DNA from: Lotus japonicus
Lineage: Eukaryota; Streptophyta; Magnoliopsida; Fabales; Fabaceae
Assembly (NCBI RefSeq): GCF_012489685.1
Contig: NC_080042.1
Span: 33,299,158 to 33,363,157 of the forward strand
Reading direction: 5' to 3'
Length of the DNA stretch: 64,000 nucleotides
Numbering within the stretch: position 1 is the first letter of the stretch; every line of letters begins with the position of its first letter. The position numbers were made by a program, and so were the translations under genes. The notes under the pieces are model-generated. The model made no database searches, was not told the origin of the DNA, and was given only the letters and a program-made list of their open reading frames with translations. Positions 35,036-46,921 of this stretch are shown one piece after another.

Positions 35036-37349
35036 TGGCACGTGCTTCAACAGTTTATTTCTGAAGAGTCACATCACATTCAATGTGGAACCGTTATTCA
35101 AACTGCTTTAAACGCGCGTGTCTCCACAACCAATTGTTTAATATTTTCTCTCTCCAAAAGAAACCGTCAGGGCACAACTTTCCAAAACCGTCATTCCAAA
35201 TTCTCAATCAAAGATATCTTGAAAGATCTTGGAAACACTTTCTCATGCTATCTCATTTGCTATTATCTCTCTCTCTCCCTCTTCCAAGAAAAGAAACCCT
35301 ATTTTCTCTGCAATTTTCTCTTCATCTTCCTAAATTATCAAGGGCCGGAGTTCTTGCTACCCCATCCAAAGCACCTTCCAAGAAGGGCGGGAAGACTGCC
35401 TACGCTGCACTGGAGATGGAAATCATCCAACGAAGAACAGAAAGGATCAACCAACAGCGATCCATTCAACTCCAGGAAGTGGGAGTTGTAAAAACTAAGA
35501 AACTGGTGACAATGCTCTTGTGTCACCAAGGTATTTTGATATGAAGGTCTTCACGCTTCACTTTCGTGAAGATGGCTGGACTTGCTGACCTCCTTCATCA
35601 GGACAGGGAAACAGTCTATAGTATGGCACAACTTGTGAAGGAATTTTATGACTGTGGTGTGATTGTGGACCGGCAAACCATCAAGTCCAAAGCAAACAAC
35701 AAGAGCATCACCATCACACTGAAGGATGTCGCAGAAGCCCTCAATGTGAGCCTTGACGACGGAGAAAGATACTCTCTGATTTGGCTGTCAAAGGCTGATG
35801 ACTAGAAGTGTATATGGAAGAACCAAGAAGATCCCTTGTCTGTAGAGGTGAGCAACCTCAAGGCTGAAATCAAATTCAACAATGTTGTGATCAAAAAAGT
35901 TGTCTTGCCAAAGGGTGGAGCAAGGAGTCATGTCAACGCACATGCAAGGTATGCGTAGTACAAAATCTTCAAGCGGGTGAAGATCAACCCAGCTCACTTG
36001 ATGTGGAATTATCTTCTACATTTTCTGGAGAAAATCCAAGGATATCTTCCTTTTGGCTCCCTACTGACCGTGATTCTAGAGAAGAAAGGAATCACTTCTA
36101 AATTTGTAGCCTCTGAGGAACGATTGAATGAAGACATCATCTAGCCAAATCCTATCAAGCTGGGAGATGTCAGCAAGATGAACATCCCTTATGATGATAC
36201 TGAAGTTCTTGAGGAATTTCTACCAAAGAAGAAGAGGGTTATCAAAGGAAAAGGAAAGGCCACTTCCACTGAACAACATGGCAAAGGCAAGAAAAAGAAT
36301 CTGAAAGAATTGTCCGACCAAGTCGTGAAGAAACCGTCCAAGAGGATTGTTCCAGCAGCCTTGAGGATTGCACTGTATCCTGAGGACGAGCTTGGACAGC
36401 CCAGGGTCATACCCAAAGCACATACTAAGGAACTGTCATCAGGGTTGTTAAAGGTGGAGCTCCAGTACAGTCTCAGTCTCATCCAATTGCTTCATGAACG
36501 CGATCTGGGAAAAGGTCTCCTGCGAACAAGCCTGCAGAACCCAAGAAGCATCTTAAGAGCTTGTGGAAGCAATTTGAAGAAGAACCTGCTGAAAAGGCTT
36601 CACATCCTTTGTACCGGAAAAAGAAGATTTTAGCAGATGAACCTGATGAGCCATTACGTGATGAAGACATTGCGTATCACACCAGATTGACTAAATTTCT
36701 TGGAACCATGTTTCCCTATCAAGAGGTAACCACCGAACTTTCTAATCAAGAATTTGTCAATTCTTTGTTTAACGATCCATATGAGCACCAAACACCTGCC
36801 ACTCCACAACACCAACACCGTTCCACACCAACACCAAAAACCACTAAACCTCTGAAACCACTCTCTCCAAACACAAACATTGAAGAACCACAAGGTGTGC
36901 AACCCACTGTTCACAACTCATCTCGATTCTCCCATGTTCTCACCATTGATTCCTCTGATGAGGAAAGAACAAATGTGAAAATAATCAATGAAGAAACTCT
37001 CTCTCCTTAAACATCTCAAATCATCTCCATGCCACACTCCACACTGATTGTACAACCTGCCCAAAGAAATGTTCAAAACTGTCCTGTTTCCACACTGGAA
37101 ACAAGCACCCCAAGATCTTCAAAGCATGGTACTGTTCTTTCCCTTTCTCAAGTGAGAAAGAGGCGTCTCCAGACACTCGTGTCATCTGCTATTAAATGCA
37201 GACGCACTGCAAAGACCACCAAGGCTGGATTCAAGGATTTCCACGATAAGCTGACCAAGCGCATTGAGAAAGCTCAAAATCATCAAATTTCCGTGTCTTG
37301 GAAAAGACCCTCGGATGTGGGCTATATGTTTCAACTCCAAGCAATCTAG
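35036..37349 (+). pseudogene. Copia 2 third ORF, decayed
   Basis: Downstream of pol, pieces in several frames form a relic of the third ORF. They are about 35335-35544 (ATPSKAPSKKGGKTAY), 35566-35805 (MAGLADLLHQD, LKDVAEALNVSLDDG), about 35806-36177 (INPAHLMWNYLLHFLEKIQG), 36178-36480 (Lys-rich), 36561-37010 (Pro/Thr-rich, acidic) and 37029-37349 (basic). At least four stops and several frameshifts occur. The middle resembles the transposon-protein domain of the intact copia 1 ORF in layout (linker, domain, charged tail), although similarity in sequence is weak by eye. Confidence 0.6.
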
Positions 37350-38340
37350 GTCCCTGATTGGGAACAATGGAAGTTGTGTGCCACTTAAGGATATGTGGGA
37401 ACCATGCCATTCTCTGTGCTGACTCAGATATCTGCCTTGATTGTTCTCTTGGGCAACTGGATATTTGTGTTCGTGCCAACTGTATGACCCAGGATTTTAG
37501 AATTAAATAAATAATTAATTTCAAACTCACGCACAAGATTCCGTGTAAGCGTGAGGGGGGCTTGACTTGTGTTTGATGTTTGGATTAGTATTATGAAGAA
37601 GAAAGTTCAGGAAATTACTAAGAATAGTATTATAGTCGCTATAGGTTATAGCACGAGCTTTATTCACTTCCGCCTTAGCGCGAAAGCGTTAGTAAAGGGC
37701 TAATCCGCTCTTAAAGCACTGTAGAAACGAAATTCAAAAATCTTCTAAGGAATATAAGAATTTCCCTTATTCCTTTCCATGACAAGTGTTTCGACACGAA
37801 ACCCTGAACTGTACGAGCGATCGGTTTCAATTCTCTGAAGTTTGTCGAAACCGAGTTCTTGATAACTCAAGAACCTTAAAATGAACTGTAGATGAAGAAA
37901 TTTCTATTCGGAGCTTCAAACCAAGATTCCACATGCGTACACCCATTTCTTTCGATGCTTACAACCTTTCTTCAGATGGAAGTTTTCTCATCCGACATCA
38001 ACTGCAAAAAGTAACTTTTCGGGTTAAATCGATTAACACCGTTAGTGAATCTTTTACTTAAATTCCAAGAAACCTGTTTCGAGTTCTGGAATTCTGTCGC
38101 CGGATTCTATCTTATAATTCACAGAGGAACGCACAGGAAAAATCGGAATCGCAAAATTTTCATTTTCCCGCGTTTTCCATCTTCTATAAATAGCAAGAAA
38201 AATCAAATTTTCTCACCATTTCTATTGCCAAAGCCGCACGCTCAAGAGGAAGGAGGGAGAAGGAGACTTTTGCTGATTCTTGCCTGATCGTCGCTCTGTT
38301 CGTTGCTACGCGTAGACCTCGAGGTACTGATGTTATTCCT

Positions 38341-38420
38341 TACTCCCTCCGTTCCTAAATTATAAGACGTAGTTTCAAAATTTTCATGTTCCTAAATATA
38401 AAGACCTCTTACAATAATCT
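38341..38420. mobile_element. One end of a Stowaway/mariner-like MITE
   Basis: TACTCCCTCCGTTCCTAAAT is the widely shared plant Stowaway-type terminus preceded by TA. The opposite end (a GGAACGGAGGGAG copy) is not seen downstream, so only one end remains, at the junction of the left arm. Confidence 0.7.
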
Positions 38421-38485
38421 AGCAAAAGGTTTTGTACTCTTCCATATTTACCCCTCACATTAATTGTATGTTTTCAAATCATACA

Positions 38486-38590
38486 TCAACAACCTCAACA
38501 ATATAACATCAAATCATATATCAACAACCTCAACAATATAACATCAAATCAGATATCAACAACTTCAACAATATAACATCAAATCATTCC
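38486..38590. repeat. 35-bp tandem repeat, three units
   Basis: TCAACAACCTCAACAATATA recurs at 38486, 38521 and 38556 with one or two substitutions per unit. Confidence 0.85.
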
Positions 38591-38600
38591 AAAGAATGTG

Positions 38601-38935
38601 ACAATCTCATGGGACAAATTACCATCTCATTGTCTATACAAACAATATAGTCATTCTGTAGAATGCGACAATCTCATGGGACAAATTACCATCTCATTGT
38701 CAATACAAACAATATAGTCATTCCGTAGAATGCGACAATCTCATGGGACAAATTACCATCTCATTGTCAATACAAACAATATAGTCATTCCGTAGAATGA
38801 GACAATCTTAAGGGACAAATTATCATCTCATTGTCATAGGAACATTCCGAAGAATTGGACAATCTCATGGGAAAAATTACCATCTCATTGTCACGGTTTA
38901 ACGTCTCAAAAGACGGGACAATCACGTGGGACCAA
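38601..38935. repeat. 67-bp tandem repeat, about five units
   Basis: ACAATCTCATGGGACAAATT recurs at 38601, 38668, 38735 and 38802 (period 67). Shorter, more divergent units follow at 38859 and about 38917. It is a minisatellite next to the MITE end inside the fold-back. Confidence 0.88.
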
Positions 38936-38949
38936 ACCCACCTCATTGC

Positions 38950-40926
38950 CACTTCAAGCCAGTCAAAACAATCCCCAACCCAATAATCAAGTCAGAGTAA
39001 CCACATGTTATTCATATTATCAACAGTCAGAGTATCAACAATAACCAATGGCCGAAGCCCCAGAAAACGGACACGCACGTCTCTATTGTTTAACCATGGT
39101 CGAAGCCTCAGAAAACATTTGGCAGAAGCCTCAAAAAATATTCAACATAAACAAGTATACAACATATCAAAACAAGCCAACATTTCAATCAATTGTCAAT
39201 CAAATTAAACACCTTCATCTCACACGCATGCAGTGCAATTTAAACATGCAAGACTCAAAGACGCGCTTAAACCGAGTTACCCTTACCTTCGTGAGTAGAA
39301 GTAGTGCATGGACGTTGCGAACCTAAAACACAGGAACACAGTCTCATCAACACAAACTCCACAAGAAACAAACAATCTAGTAACACTAATCAAAACCGAA
39401 AAGAAAGCTTTTAAAGCTTCGGAGTTCCTATTTAGGCACGAATAAACAATAGAACTTTGTATGCTAAAACGCGCATAACTTGAGCTACAGAACCCGGAAT
39501 GACACGAAACCAAAGTTAAAATTTCGACAATCGACTCAAGCCATATAGACCAAAAAATTATTTTTGGACACGGTACCATAACAACTAAGTTTCGGTCACT
39601 TTCAAAATAGGGTTTCCCGAACTTTTTATTCGACTTAATTTAATTCCTAGGTATTCTTAGGCGATATCTAGGCCAAGGGAACTGTCAGAAAAATTTAAGA
39701 ATTCGAAATGCGACTTAGAGGTATTTTGGTCAAGATTTTTAGCTCGGAAATCTAAAGTTGGAATTTTGAAAAACAAATTGGATGGGGTTGTCCCTAACGA
39801 CGTTTATGACAACTAATCCAACTAGCTTTAAGCTTAGTCGAGAGCTTTTAATCGAAAGAGTGAAACTTTGGTCAGAAAATGGGTATTTACACCGAATTGA
39901 CGCTCTGCGACGATTCGGCGAGATTTGGCGAAATACAATCGGATAATCATGCTCTTGGGTTAGTAGAGAAGAGGTTTTGACAGAGAAATCAAGTTATTTG
40001 GACAGTTTTACAAAAAGCTCAAAACTTTGTGCATAGAAAGACATAGAGAAAAGCGACAGAATTTACGATCAGAGGCAAGGAATAGCATCAGTACCTCGAG
40101 GTCTACGCGTAGCCACGAATAGAGCGACGATCAGGCGAGAAACGGCGAAAAGCTATCCTCCCTTTCTCTCCTCCTTGGTCGCGGGTTTGGTGGGTGAATG
40201 GTGAGGATTTTTGAGTTTTTCTCATATTTATAGGAGATGGAAAACGCGGGAAAATGAAAATTTCGCAATTTCGATTTTTCCTGCACATTCCTCTGTGAAT
40301 TTTAAGAGAGAATCTGGCGATAGAATTCCAGAACTCGAAACAGGTTTCTTGGAATTTAAGCAAACGATTCACTAACGGTGTTAATCGATTTAACCCGAAA
40401 AGTTACGTTTTACAGTTGATGTCGGATGAGAAAACTTCAATCTGAAGAAAGGTCGAAAATATCGAAAGAAATGGGTTCACGCGTGTGGAATCTTCGTTTG
40501 AAGCTCTGAATAGAAAAAGTATTCATCTACAGTTCTTTTTAAGGTTCTTGAGTTATCTGGAACTCGGTTTCGGCAAACTTTCGAGAATTGAGATCGATCG
40601 TTCGTACAGTCCAGGGTTTCGTGACAAAACGCTTGTCATGAAAAGGAATAAGAAAAATTCTTATATTCCTCTTAATATTTTTGAATTCCGCTTCTATAGT
40701 GCTTTAAGAGCAGATTAGCCCTTTACTAATTTTTTCGCCCTAAGGAGGAAGTGAATAACCTATAGCGACTATAGAACTATTCTTAGTCATTTCTTGAACT
40801 TTTTTCTTCATAATACTAATCCAAACATCAAACACAAGTCAAGTTCCTCTCACGCTTACACAGAATCCTACGCGTGAGCTGGAAATTAATTATTTATTTT
40901 AATTCTAAAATCCTGGGTCTTACAAT
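38950..40926 (-). repeat. Partial LTR of the A/B family, minus strand
   Basis: This is the first 2 kb of a minus-strand LTR. Its start (at 40926) reads TGTAAGACCCAGGATT on the minus strand. It is preceded there by a polypurine tract (reverse complement of ACTACCCCCCGAAAA at 40930-40944), which marks it as the 3' LTR of a minus-strand gypsy element. The last third of the LTR is missing on the left. Confidence 0.75.
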
Positions 40927-41347
40927 ACTACCCCCCGAAAATAAAGTATCGTCCTCGAAACTTGGTGTCAAAGGAACTCGGGAGTGACATTCCCTCACAT
41001 ATCCTTTTCTAAGCTATCCTCAAGGTCTCATTCAACCTTAGGTTCTTGGTGACTCTCCCACATATAACAACCTCAAGTCTGCAACTCAATTCAAGAACTT
41101 GCCGTCTTTACCCTTGTCACTCCTACGTCAATCAAGTCCTTAGTTTCCTACCCAAAGTATGACAGTCTCCAGGTCTTACCCACTTAGGACAAGAATTCTC
41201 AGACTTAAAGTCTACACCTTTAATAAGTTTGGACCTCTATTGTCCTTTCGCTCTCTCACACTCCTCAAGTGGAAAACTATTTCTTAAAACTACAACTTAT
41301 CCGCTGTTCTATCCTAAGAACATTGAATGGGGGTAGAGTACCCAAAG
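40927..41347 (-). other. Gypsy 3' internal remnant with polypurine tract
   Basis: On the minus strand this reads through a region without stable frames into TTTCGGGGGGTAGT just before the LTR start at 40926, the usual chromovirus polypurine position. It is cut on the right by the LTR that starts at 41348. No integrase or chromodomain residues can be made out with confidence. Confidence 0.5.
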
Positions 41348-41976
41348 TGTGAGGAGAGTGATACGAATGTGTTAGAGAGAGAAGTTCTAACCGCTAGAGA
41401 GAGAGAGAATAACTAAATTTCAATCTGAATATTTCCCAAATGAGCCAAGAGTCCCTTACAATTGGTAACCGTCCTCTATTTATAGGTGTGGAGTTGGGCT
41501 TGGCACCACTAATGTATCTTAATGGGCCAGTTGGGCCTCGGGGAGAGAGGCCCAAGTCCCTGGCGCGCTCCCCGCCTAAGGCCAAATTCCCCTGGGCGAG
41601 GGACCCTGGGGTCTCGCCCAAACCACAAGTCCACAAGACACCGAGCTCGAAGCATGAGAGCTAAGTGTGTCTTTAAGCAGAAAAACTCAAGGCGAAAGCC
41701 ATAAGAAACTAACCAATGCTAAAACCTAAAGCGTTTAACAAAATGAGCAACAGTAGCCAACATGGCCTGGTGAGTAAAGCTTTTAAAATCTATATTTTAG
41801 ACTTCTTGCTGTGTTCCTCCTTTCCCGGGCGAGCAGAGTCCACAAGCAGTCTTGTGTCAATGGCATTTGGTATGCTCGCCTCATCACTGCTATGCACGTT
41901 CTTTGAATCGTGACACTTTTGACATGTGTCGAGTCTTCGCCACGCGTCGCGCCTTTAAGTAGCGCTAAGGTCAGCA
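41348..41976 (-). repeat. Proposed 3' LTR of the Tat-lineage element
   Basis: Reading the minus strand, it starts TGCTGACCTTAGCGC and ends CTCTCCTCACA. It has a TATAAATAG box at about 41481-41473 followed by a CT-rich leader (TTCTCTCTCTAACACATTCG). A polypurine tract (GGGATTTGGGGGATT on the minus strand, 41991-41977) directly precedes the start. The matching 5' LTR would be beyond the right edge of the window, so the ends are inferred. Confidence 0.5.
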
Positions 41977-42305
41977 AATCCCCCAAATCCCAACTACTGC
42001 CTTTGAGACGTCTCTTCGAATCTTTGCGAAGCCTGACAACCTGAATTTAAACCAATAGGCTTCAACTATGGTAACTTTTCATTTAATGCGTCCTTCCCAC
42101 TCCCCAAAATTCCGCAACTGCCATCATATCATTTCCTGACGTCATGGGGCACGATTCCCCACTTTCCCTCCATGTCTCACAACAACTTCCCTTAGCTTCT
42201 TCTCACACATTTCCTTCCAAACGTCATTCCTCGCTTAAAAAGGTGTTGATCTTTTGTTTCCCGCTCCTTGCGCGAACTTTCTCCATAGTTCATTGTTGTG
42301 GCTTT
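41977..42305 (+). promoter_or_regulatory. Likely promoter and leader of the antisense gene
   Basis: This piece continues at 51646 once the GCTTT-flanked solo LTR is removed, and the antisense gene's ATG follows 80 bp later. It contains a TGACGTCA palindrome (42137-42144), a strong bZIP-type site, and an A-rich TTAAAAAGG near 42235-42245. No ORF is supported in it. Confidence 0.45.
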
Positions 42306-42693
42306 TGTGGCGTCCCCCTCCTTAAGTGACGACTTCACCTTACTCCATCACTTAGGAGTGAGCACGCAACGTAGTTTTGGGTAGTTTTTTTTTCTACTCA
42401 CTATTATCTCGTCAGGTCGGGATCGCAAGAGTAAAGATTACTCGAGCATTCCCTTTTCATCCCCAGGCATTTCGACCTCCTAACCTAAGACTACGGAGAA
42501 TAACGATATAAACCACACAGATCATACATAACATGCATAGTTGGTGGGCGGATCCACCGCATAAGTCTACAAATAAAAAGACAACACATAAAGAGGACAT
42601 AGCGCCCTCAAGCACATAGTCTGGTACAGGAAATCAAAATACAGAAAGGAAACATAGATCATCATCATCATCAGAAACTCAGACCATATGGCT

Positions 42694-43278
42694 TCATCCC
42701 TTCGGATCTTCCTCTTCCGGATCCTCCTCACTGACTCCCCCGTTGGCTGCTAGCACTGACCTTGGCTCTGTTGTGGGACCCTGCTCTGACTCTCTGACTC
42801 CGGACGCCTCGCCTCTCCGAAATCTGCGACGGTAAATCCTGGCATTTCGGTAGAATCTAGGGGATCTCACTCGCTTGCGGGTCGTGACCCGAAAGAAAGA
42901 CAAGTTCCTCTGGGGTGGAGGAGATCCCATAGACTCCTGGGTCTGCGAAACTCTCTGATCTGGGGATCCCTGTGGGCTCACCACGGTGACTAGTACTGTT
43001 GGGATAGGCTCTCCGGTCTCCATAGGCTCGCCTGCCTGTGGGTATGGCACCTGTGGACTGCCTGGACTCTGCGGACCAACGTGCTGAGCATGGGTCGGCA
43101 GAAAGAATGAGAACACCATAGGAAGTGTCACTGGGAAACCGATGTGTCCTGCTCCTGGATCCCTGCACCATAAAATCGTGAGTCCCTGATAAAAGCAGTA
43201 TCTGGTAATTGGGTCAACATGCCAGCCAGCACGGGACGGGAAATTAGCGAGGATCGCGAGGACTGGAGGGAAGCTCAT
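42694..43278 (-). CDS. Unrecognised ORF inside the long solo LTR, arginine-rich
   Basis: A clean frame of 194 residues lies in LTR sense, about 390 bp from the LTR's 3' end. I start it at ATG 43278 (MSFPPVLAILANFPSRAGWH). A splice-acceptor-like GCAG stands a few bases upstream. There is a mildly hydrophobic N-terminal third, a Pro/Gly/Ser-rich middle and an arginine-rich stretch (KRVRSPRFYRNARIYRRRFR, about residues 132-155). The tail is acidic (SEEDPEEEDPKG). The basic patch would suit nuclear import or RNA binding. I know of no family for it. It may be a real LTR-encoded protein or a chance open frame in a GC-rich stretch. Confidence 0.4.
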   Translation of the reverse strand: MSFPPVLAILANFPSRAGWHVDPITRYCFYQGLTILWCRDPGAGHIGFPVTLPMVFSFFLPTHAQHVGPQSPGSPQVPYPQAGEPMETGEPIPTVLVTVVSPQGSPDQRVSQTQESMGSPPPQRNLSFFRVTTRKRVRSPRFYRNARIYRRRFRRGEASGVRESEQGPTTEPRSVLAANGGVSEEDPEEEDPKG

Positions 43279-44634
43279 TGTCACACCTGCTATCTGCTTT
43301 TATAAAAATAAGTGCAAGGGTGAGTCATACGCAATTTGCACAATAATACACATCAGATAAGATAAGCGTTAAAACATAAGCCAACATATCATTAAACACA
43401 AACATGTTAGCAAACACAAGTTGTAATGCAATGTGGTTAATTCTGCCTTATATCTCCGTCCTTCGAATTGACTTCTCTCACTACTTCGTAGGAAATGGTG
43501 AGTTCATCGCCAACCTTTTTAATTTATTTTCCTTTATCATGTGATGAGTATGTTTTAAGGGCCCGAAGCTATTGCTTCGTTATCTTCGGAAAGTCATCTC
43601 GGGAACATGGACACTCCTTACAGTCCACTCTTTACCGGACAATGATCGCTCAGTAGCTCACAGACAGAAGTACACGACGCAACTCTTTGCCTTAAACATC
43701 ATGCCAATCCCGACCTCAGGGGTCCTGCTGAGACGGACATGAGAGGTGTACTGCCGTGTAAATCCCGGGTCAATTCATCTCTGAACATGACCACCTGTGG
43801 CGTCTCTGTATTCCCACTCTCTTAGTGGTAGTGACAGTGCTTTCCTACTCCTTATTGCTCCTTAAGTGTATTTTCAAGTATCAATCATCTCCCCCTTATA
43901 CTTCCATTAAGTTTCTAATAAATTAGAAACAAGCATCTGATGCCTTGCTTAGAGTAAGTACACCATAATTATTTTAGAGGTGGGATCTTTGACAAGATCA
44001 AGTAGTTTTAGGAATACAAGCGGGAGTTCTAATCCGCCGTTTAATGGTTATGTACTTTTTAAATTGCTTAGAGAAAAAGGGCTCACTTGCCTATTCTATT
44101 ATCATTATTTAATTGTTTACTCTAACTATCCTAGGGTAGTCCTAAGGTGTTATAGGTAGGTCGATTTCCAAAAGCAAGTATAGATAACTCAATAAATCGG
44201 GGATCATCTTTTCCCTCTTCCCACTACCTCGGATGCTTCAATGTATCAGAGACAATCATGATACCATGCCATTTAGGCTCATAATCCTAAGTACCACTAT
44301 ACCCATAGTGTACTGTCATCCCTTTCTACTGTGCATCACTTCAAGCATGAGACACAAACACAGCAATTCAGCACAACATTTCATCCAATATTCATTCTTC
44401 AAGCATAACATCCAATCATGCATCCAATAACACATTAGCAAATAATAATATGCTTTCTACCGTAATAACGTTTAACTTATGAGTTGTGTACCAAGACAGG
44501 GTCTTGTATAACCCCCCTTACCTTCAACCTTTACCAATAGAGGATCGTGTGTGTCTGAGATAGCTCCCTCTGCACCATTGATTATGCTTGGGTCAAGATA
44601 GGCTAATCAAGGCATTAAATCGTTCGTTACTATC

Positions 44635-44687
<53 letters not shown>

Positions 44688-44787
44688 GCCTTTTAACTAT
44701 CAAACTAGCGTCATTCTAACTTAACATTGGTCTCAACTAACTAGGGTGTGACCTATATTTTGTATGTCCACTAATCTGACCTAATTA
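43279..44787. other. Non-coding LTR body with (TTA)n
   Basis: No supported frame. A (TTA)n run of 17 units fills 44636-44687. The remainder is ordinary LTR sequence up to the CACTA target at 44785. Confidence 0.6.
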
Positions 44788-44815
44788 CACTACTACAGAT
44801 TTGACCTTTTGCCAC

Positions 44816-44945
44816 GCCCCAATTGTCACGGTTATAGGCGGAACCGTGACAAAAGGTCAATTATCACGGTTATAAACGGAACCGTGACAAAATGAAATAA
44901 TATTTTATTATTATTTTTTTGGAACCGTGACAACAGAAGCTTTTT
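44816..44945. repeat. CACTA left subterminal repeats
   Basis: Pairs such as TGTCACGGTTATA and GGAACCGTGACA alternate, so each pair is a small hairpin. At least two complete hairpins are present. Confidence 0.85.
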
Positions 44946-45839
44946 TTAAACACAGACAATATATGGCTCTTATTTTTCCCTAGCCTCCCCCTCCAATTTT
45001 TCCTGAGAAAAACCCTACCACCCTAACCTCTTCTCGCTCTCAATCGGACTCTCTCCAATATCTGGCTTCTCAATCGGTCTCTCTCTCCTGCTCCCTCTCA
45101 TTCGCCATTCGCTGTCACGCCGTTCGCCGTTCGCCGTTCGCGCCGTTCTCCGTTCACGCCGTTCTCTGTCACGCGCACCTCTCTCTCTCGAGCACCATTG
45201 CAAAGCCCAGGTACCTTTCTCTCTAATATTCATCTCTGCTACTCCCTAATTAGTGCTTGCTGCTGTAATATCCATCTCTGCTTCCCCTGTAAACCAACTC
45301 AAATAGTTCATCTGTAGCTAAGTTTCACTTAGGGTTTTTCTTGGTCCTGCATTACCTCTAGTTAATTTGGGCTTCTTTTAAACTGTCCCTCATGTGGCCA
45401 AAAAACTGTCTCAGGAAAATTCTAGCGAGGGGGTAACATTCTCAGAACTTAGAAATCTTATGATCCCCTCCAATTTACTTGTTTTATCAGTCATAATTGT
45501 TTCTAACTTTTTGAGTTGCAATCTTTTGATTTCATTTTTTTCCCTTTGTCTATTTGATATTTTTTTAGTTATTGCAGTTAGTAAATGATTTGAAAGTGTC
45601 ATTATTTTTCCAATTTTCTTTCATTTGGTGAGTATCATTTGAATTGTGCCCTTTTAAGAGTGAAAGGTAAAATTGATTGTTCCAACTGCAAAATCACAGA
45701 AAAGAAATTGGGTTAGAGATCAAGGGGGAAGAAACATTCAATTGTAATATCTAAAATCATTCCAAGTTATTTCAAATCCTGGGCTTATTTAGTTAGTGTT
45801 TAAAATTTGATCTTTATTTCAATCAGGGAGTTGTATATC

Positions 45840-46921
45840 TAGGATCTATATAGTATTGAACACACACACCCATTGCCTTAAGCCTAAGGTTTTGTGGTGT
45901 TGTGTGGTTCTAACTTAGGATTTCTAACACTTAGTGTTGGCATTCTACCTTTTATGCTTGTTATTTGTGTTTGATTCATCCATACAGATTTATCATGCAT
46001 AAAGTATCATTTTGTGGCACCCTTTCGTCATGTTGTCATTTCTGAATTGTGTTGGTTACTTTTTGAAAGAATGCTAAGCTTTTAATGTCCATAGAATCTT
46101 TTCTATTATAAGCTGCTTCCAATGTTCTAACATATTATTTTGGCTTATCTTCTTGGAACTGAAATTCCAATTCATGGAATTGTTCTGTGGGTGGTAATGA
46201 GAATCTAAGGTTTGTATCACTATCCATCAATCTGCAGCTTTTCTAATTATTTGTAAATCCAGTTTTCTATTTCTTAAATCTTATATCCATTATTATTTAT
46301 GGAATTAGTTCGAACTTTGAGGATAGGGAGTTTTAGTTTAAACAAAAGATAGGGAAATATCTTATTATGATTATCATGGTAGAAACTTTCTCCCCCTTTT
46401 GACCACCCGATCACTATCATGAATCAGATGACCAGTTTATTTCTCTTTAAATCCAAATTGTCAGGCTTGAGCCTCTAAAATGAAATTGTTAAACCAAACC
46501 AATATATCAATTCAAGTATTAGCGATCCATTCATTCAGCTCTGGACTCCTTTGGTTCACCGAACATTCTCCAGCAATCAATTTTAGGGACTGGTGGCAGG
46601 ATTGACACTCTCTTCATTAGACAGATCACATGAATATCACATCATTCTCTTTAGTTCATCCTTCTTCCCTCTCTGTTCGATTGTTATCTTGGCAGCTTAC
46701 TAACAGTGGTTTTTATCAGGCCGGCTACTTGGTCTAGGCTTACCGGTGTCTGTGATAGATGTTTGAAGTCCAAGGTTAGTATTTAAATGGATAAAAAAAA
46801 TTCCAATCATGACTATGATGTACTCTGACAACACTTTTAACATCTTTGGCAGTGGATTGATGTGAAATACTTCTCATCTTCAGGTACTTACTTTTTCAAT
46901 CAGGGAGTTGTATATCTAGGA
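45840..46921. repeat. Internal direct duplications of the CACTA element
   Basis: A 28-bp block containing AATCAGGGAGTTGTATATCT is present at 45817-45844 and 46894-46921. A leader-like block (CTCTCTCTCGAGCACC, then GTACCTTTCTCTCT) occurs at about 45180-45215 and 47287-47330. The internal region was thus partly duplicated, and the splice donor after the leader was copied with it. Confidence 0.7.
46722..46887 (+). pseudogene. Exon-like pieces in the CACTA element, unrecognised
   Basis: Between AG at 46720-46721 and GT at about 46774 a short frame reads PATWSRLTGVCDRCLKSK. A second piece starting after GCAG near 46852 reads WIDVKYFSSS before GTACTTAC. A third, at about 48150-48223, reads LFEVEDRRAKLVATDLEDQI before a GT donor. 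Consensus splice edges suggest captured or remnant exons. None is long enough to identify. Confidence 0.35.

Larger units (their letters stand above)
28484..37480 (+). mobile_element. Second SIRE-like Ty1/copia element (copia 2), decayed and 3'-truncated
   Basis: A 5' LTR, primer site, gag, protease, integrase, RT, RNase H and a decayed third ORF follow in the copia order. The 3' LTR is absent. At 37481 the sequence changes abruptly to an LTR of another family (TGTATGACCCAGG). Target duplications cannot be tested. The protein sequence differs from copia 1 in every domain, so it is a separate lineage within the group. Frames are broken repeatedly, and it is older than copia 1 to judge by the number of lesions. 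Confidence 0.85.
37481..40926. mobile_element. LTR fold-back (two inverted LTR starts around tandem repeats)
   Basis: The left arm (37481-38341) is the reverse complement of the right arm (about 40077-40926). Both begin at the outer edge with TGTA-GACCCAGGATTTTAGA. The right part (38950-40926) belongs to the same LTR family as LTRs A and B, minus strand. Copies CTTGACTTGTGTTTGATG and AGTATTATGAAGAA are found in both arms. Between them lie one end of a Stowaway-like element and tandem repeats. No common target duplication is found (CCAAC on the left, ATACT on the right). A single LTR cannot have this form, so two LTRs in opposite orientation were fused by deletion or inversion. Confidence 0.8.

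Noticed and set aside
35788..35997. Minus-strand frames across the copia 2 third ORF.
   Set aside because: The plus strand carries the recognisable relic; the minus frames are shadows.
38601..38935. Regular 67-bp repeats that look like a CRISPR-type array.
   Set aside because: The whole unit repeats without unique spacers, the DNA is a plant nuclear genome and the array sits in LTR debris. It is a minisatellite.
45015..45233. Minus-strand Arg/Glu-rich frame at the CACTA left end.
   Set aside because: It is a by-product of CT-rich leader repeats (CGCCGTTCGCCGTT type) and has no upstream support.
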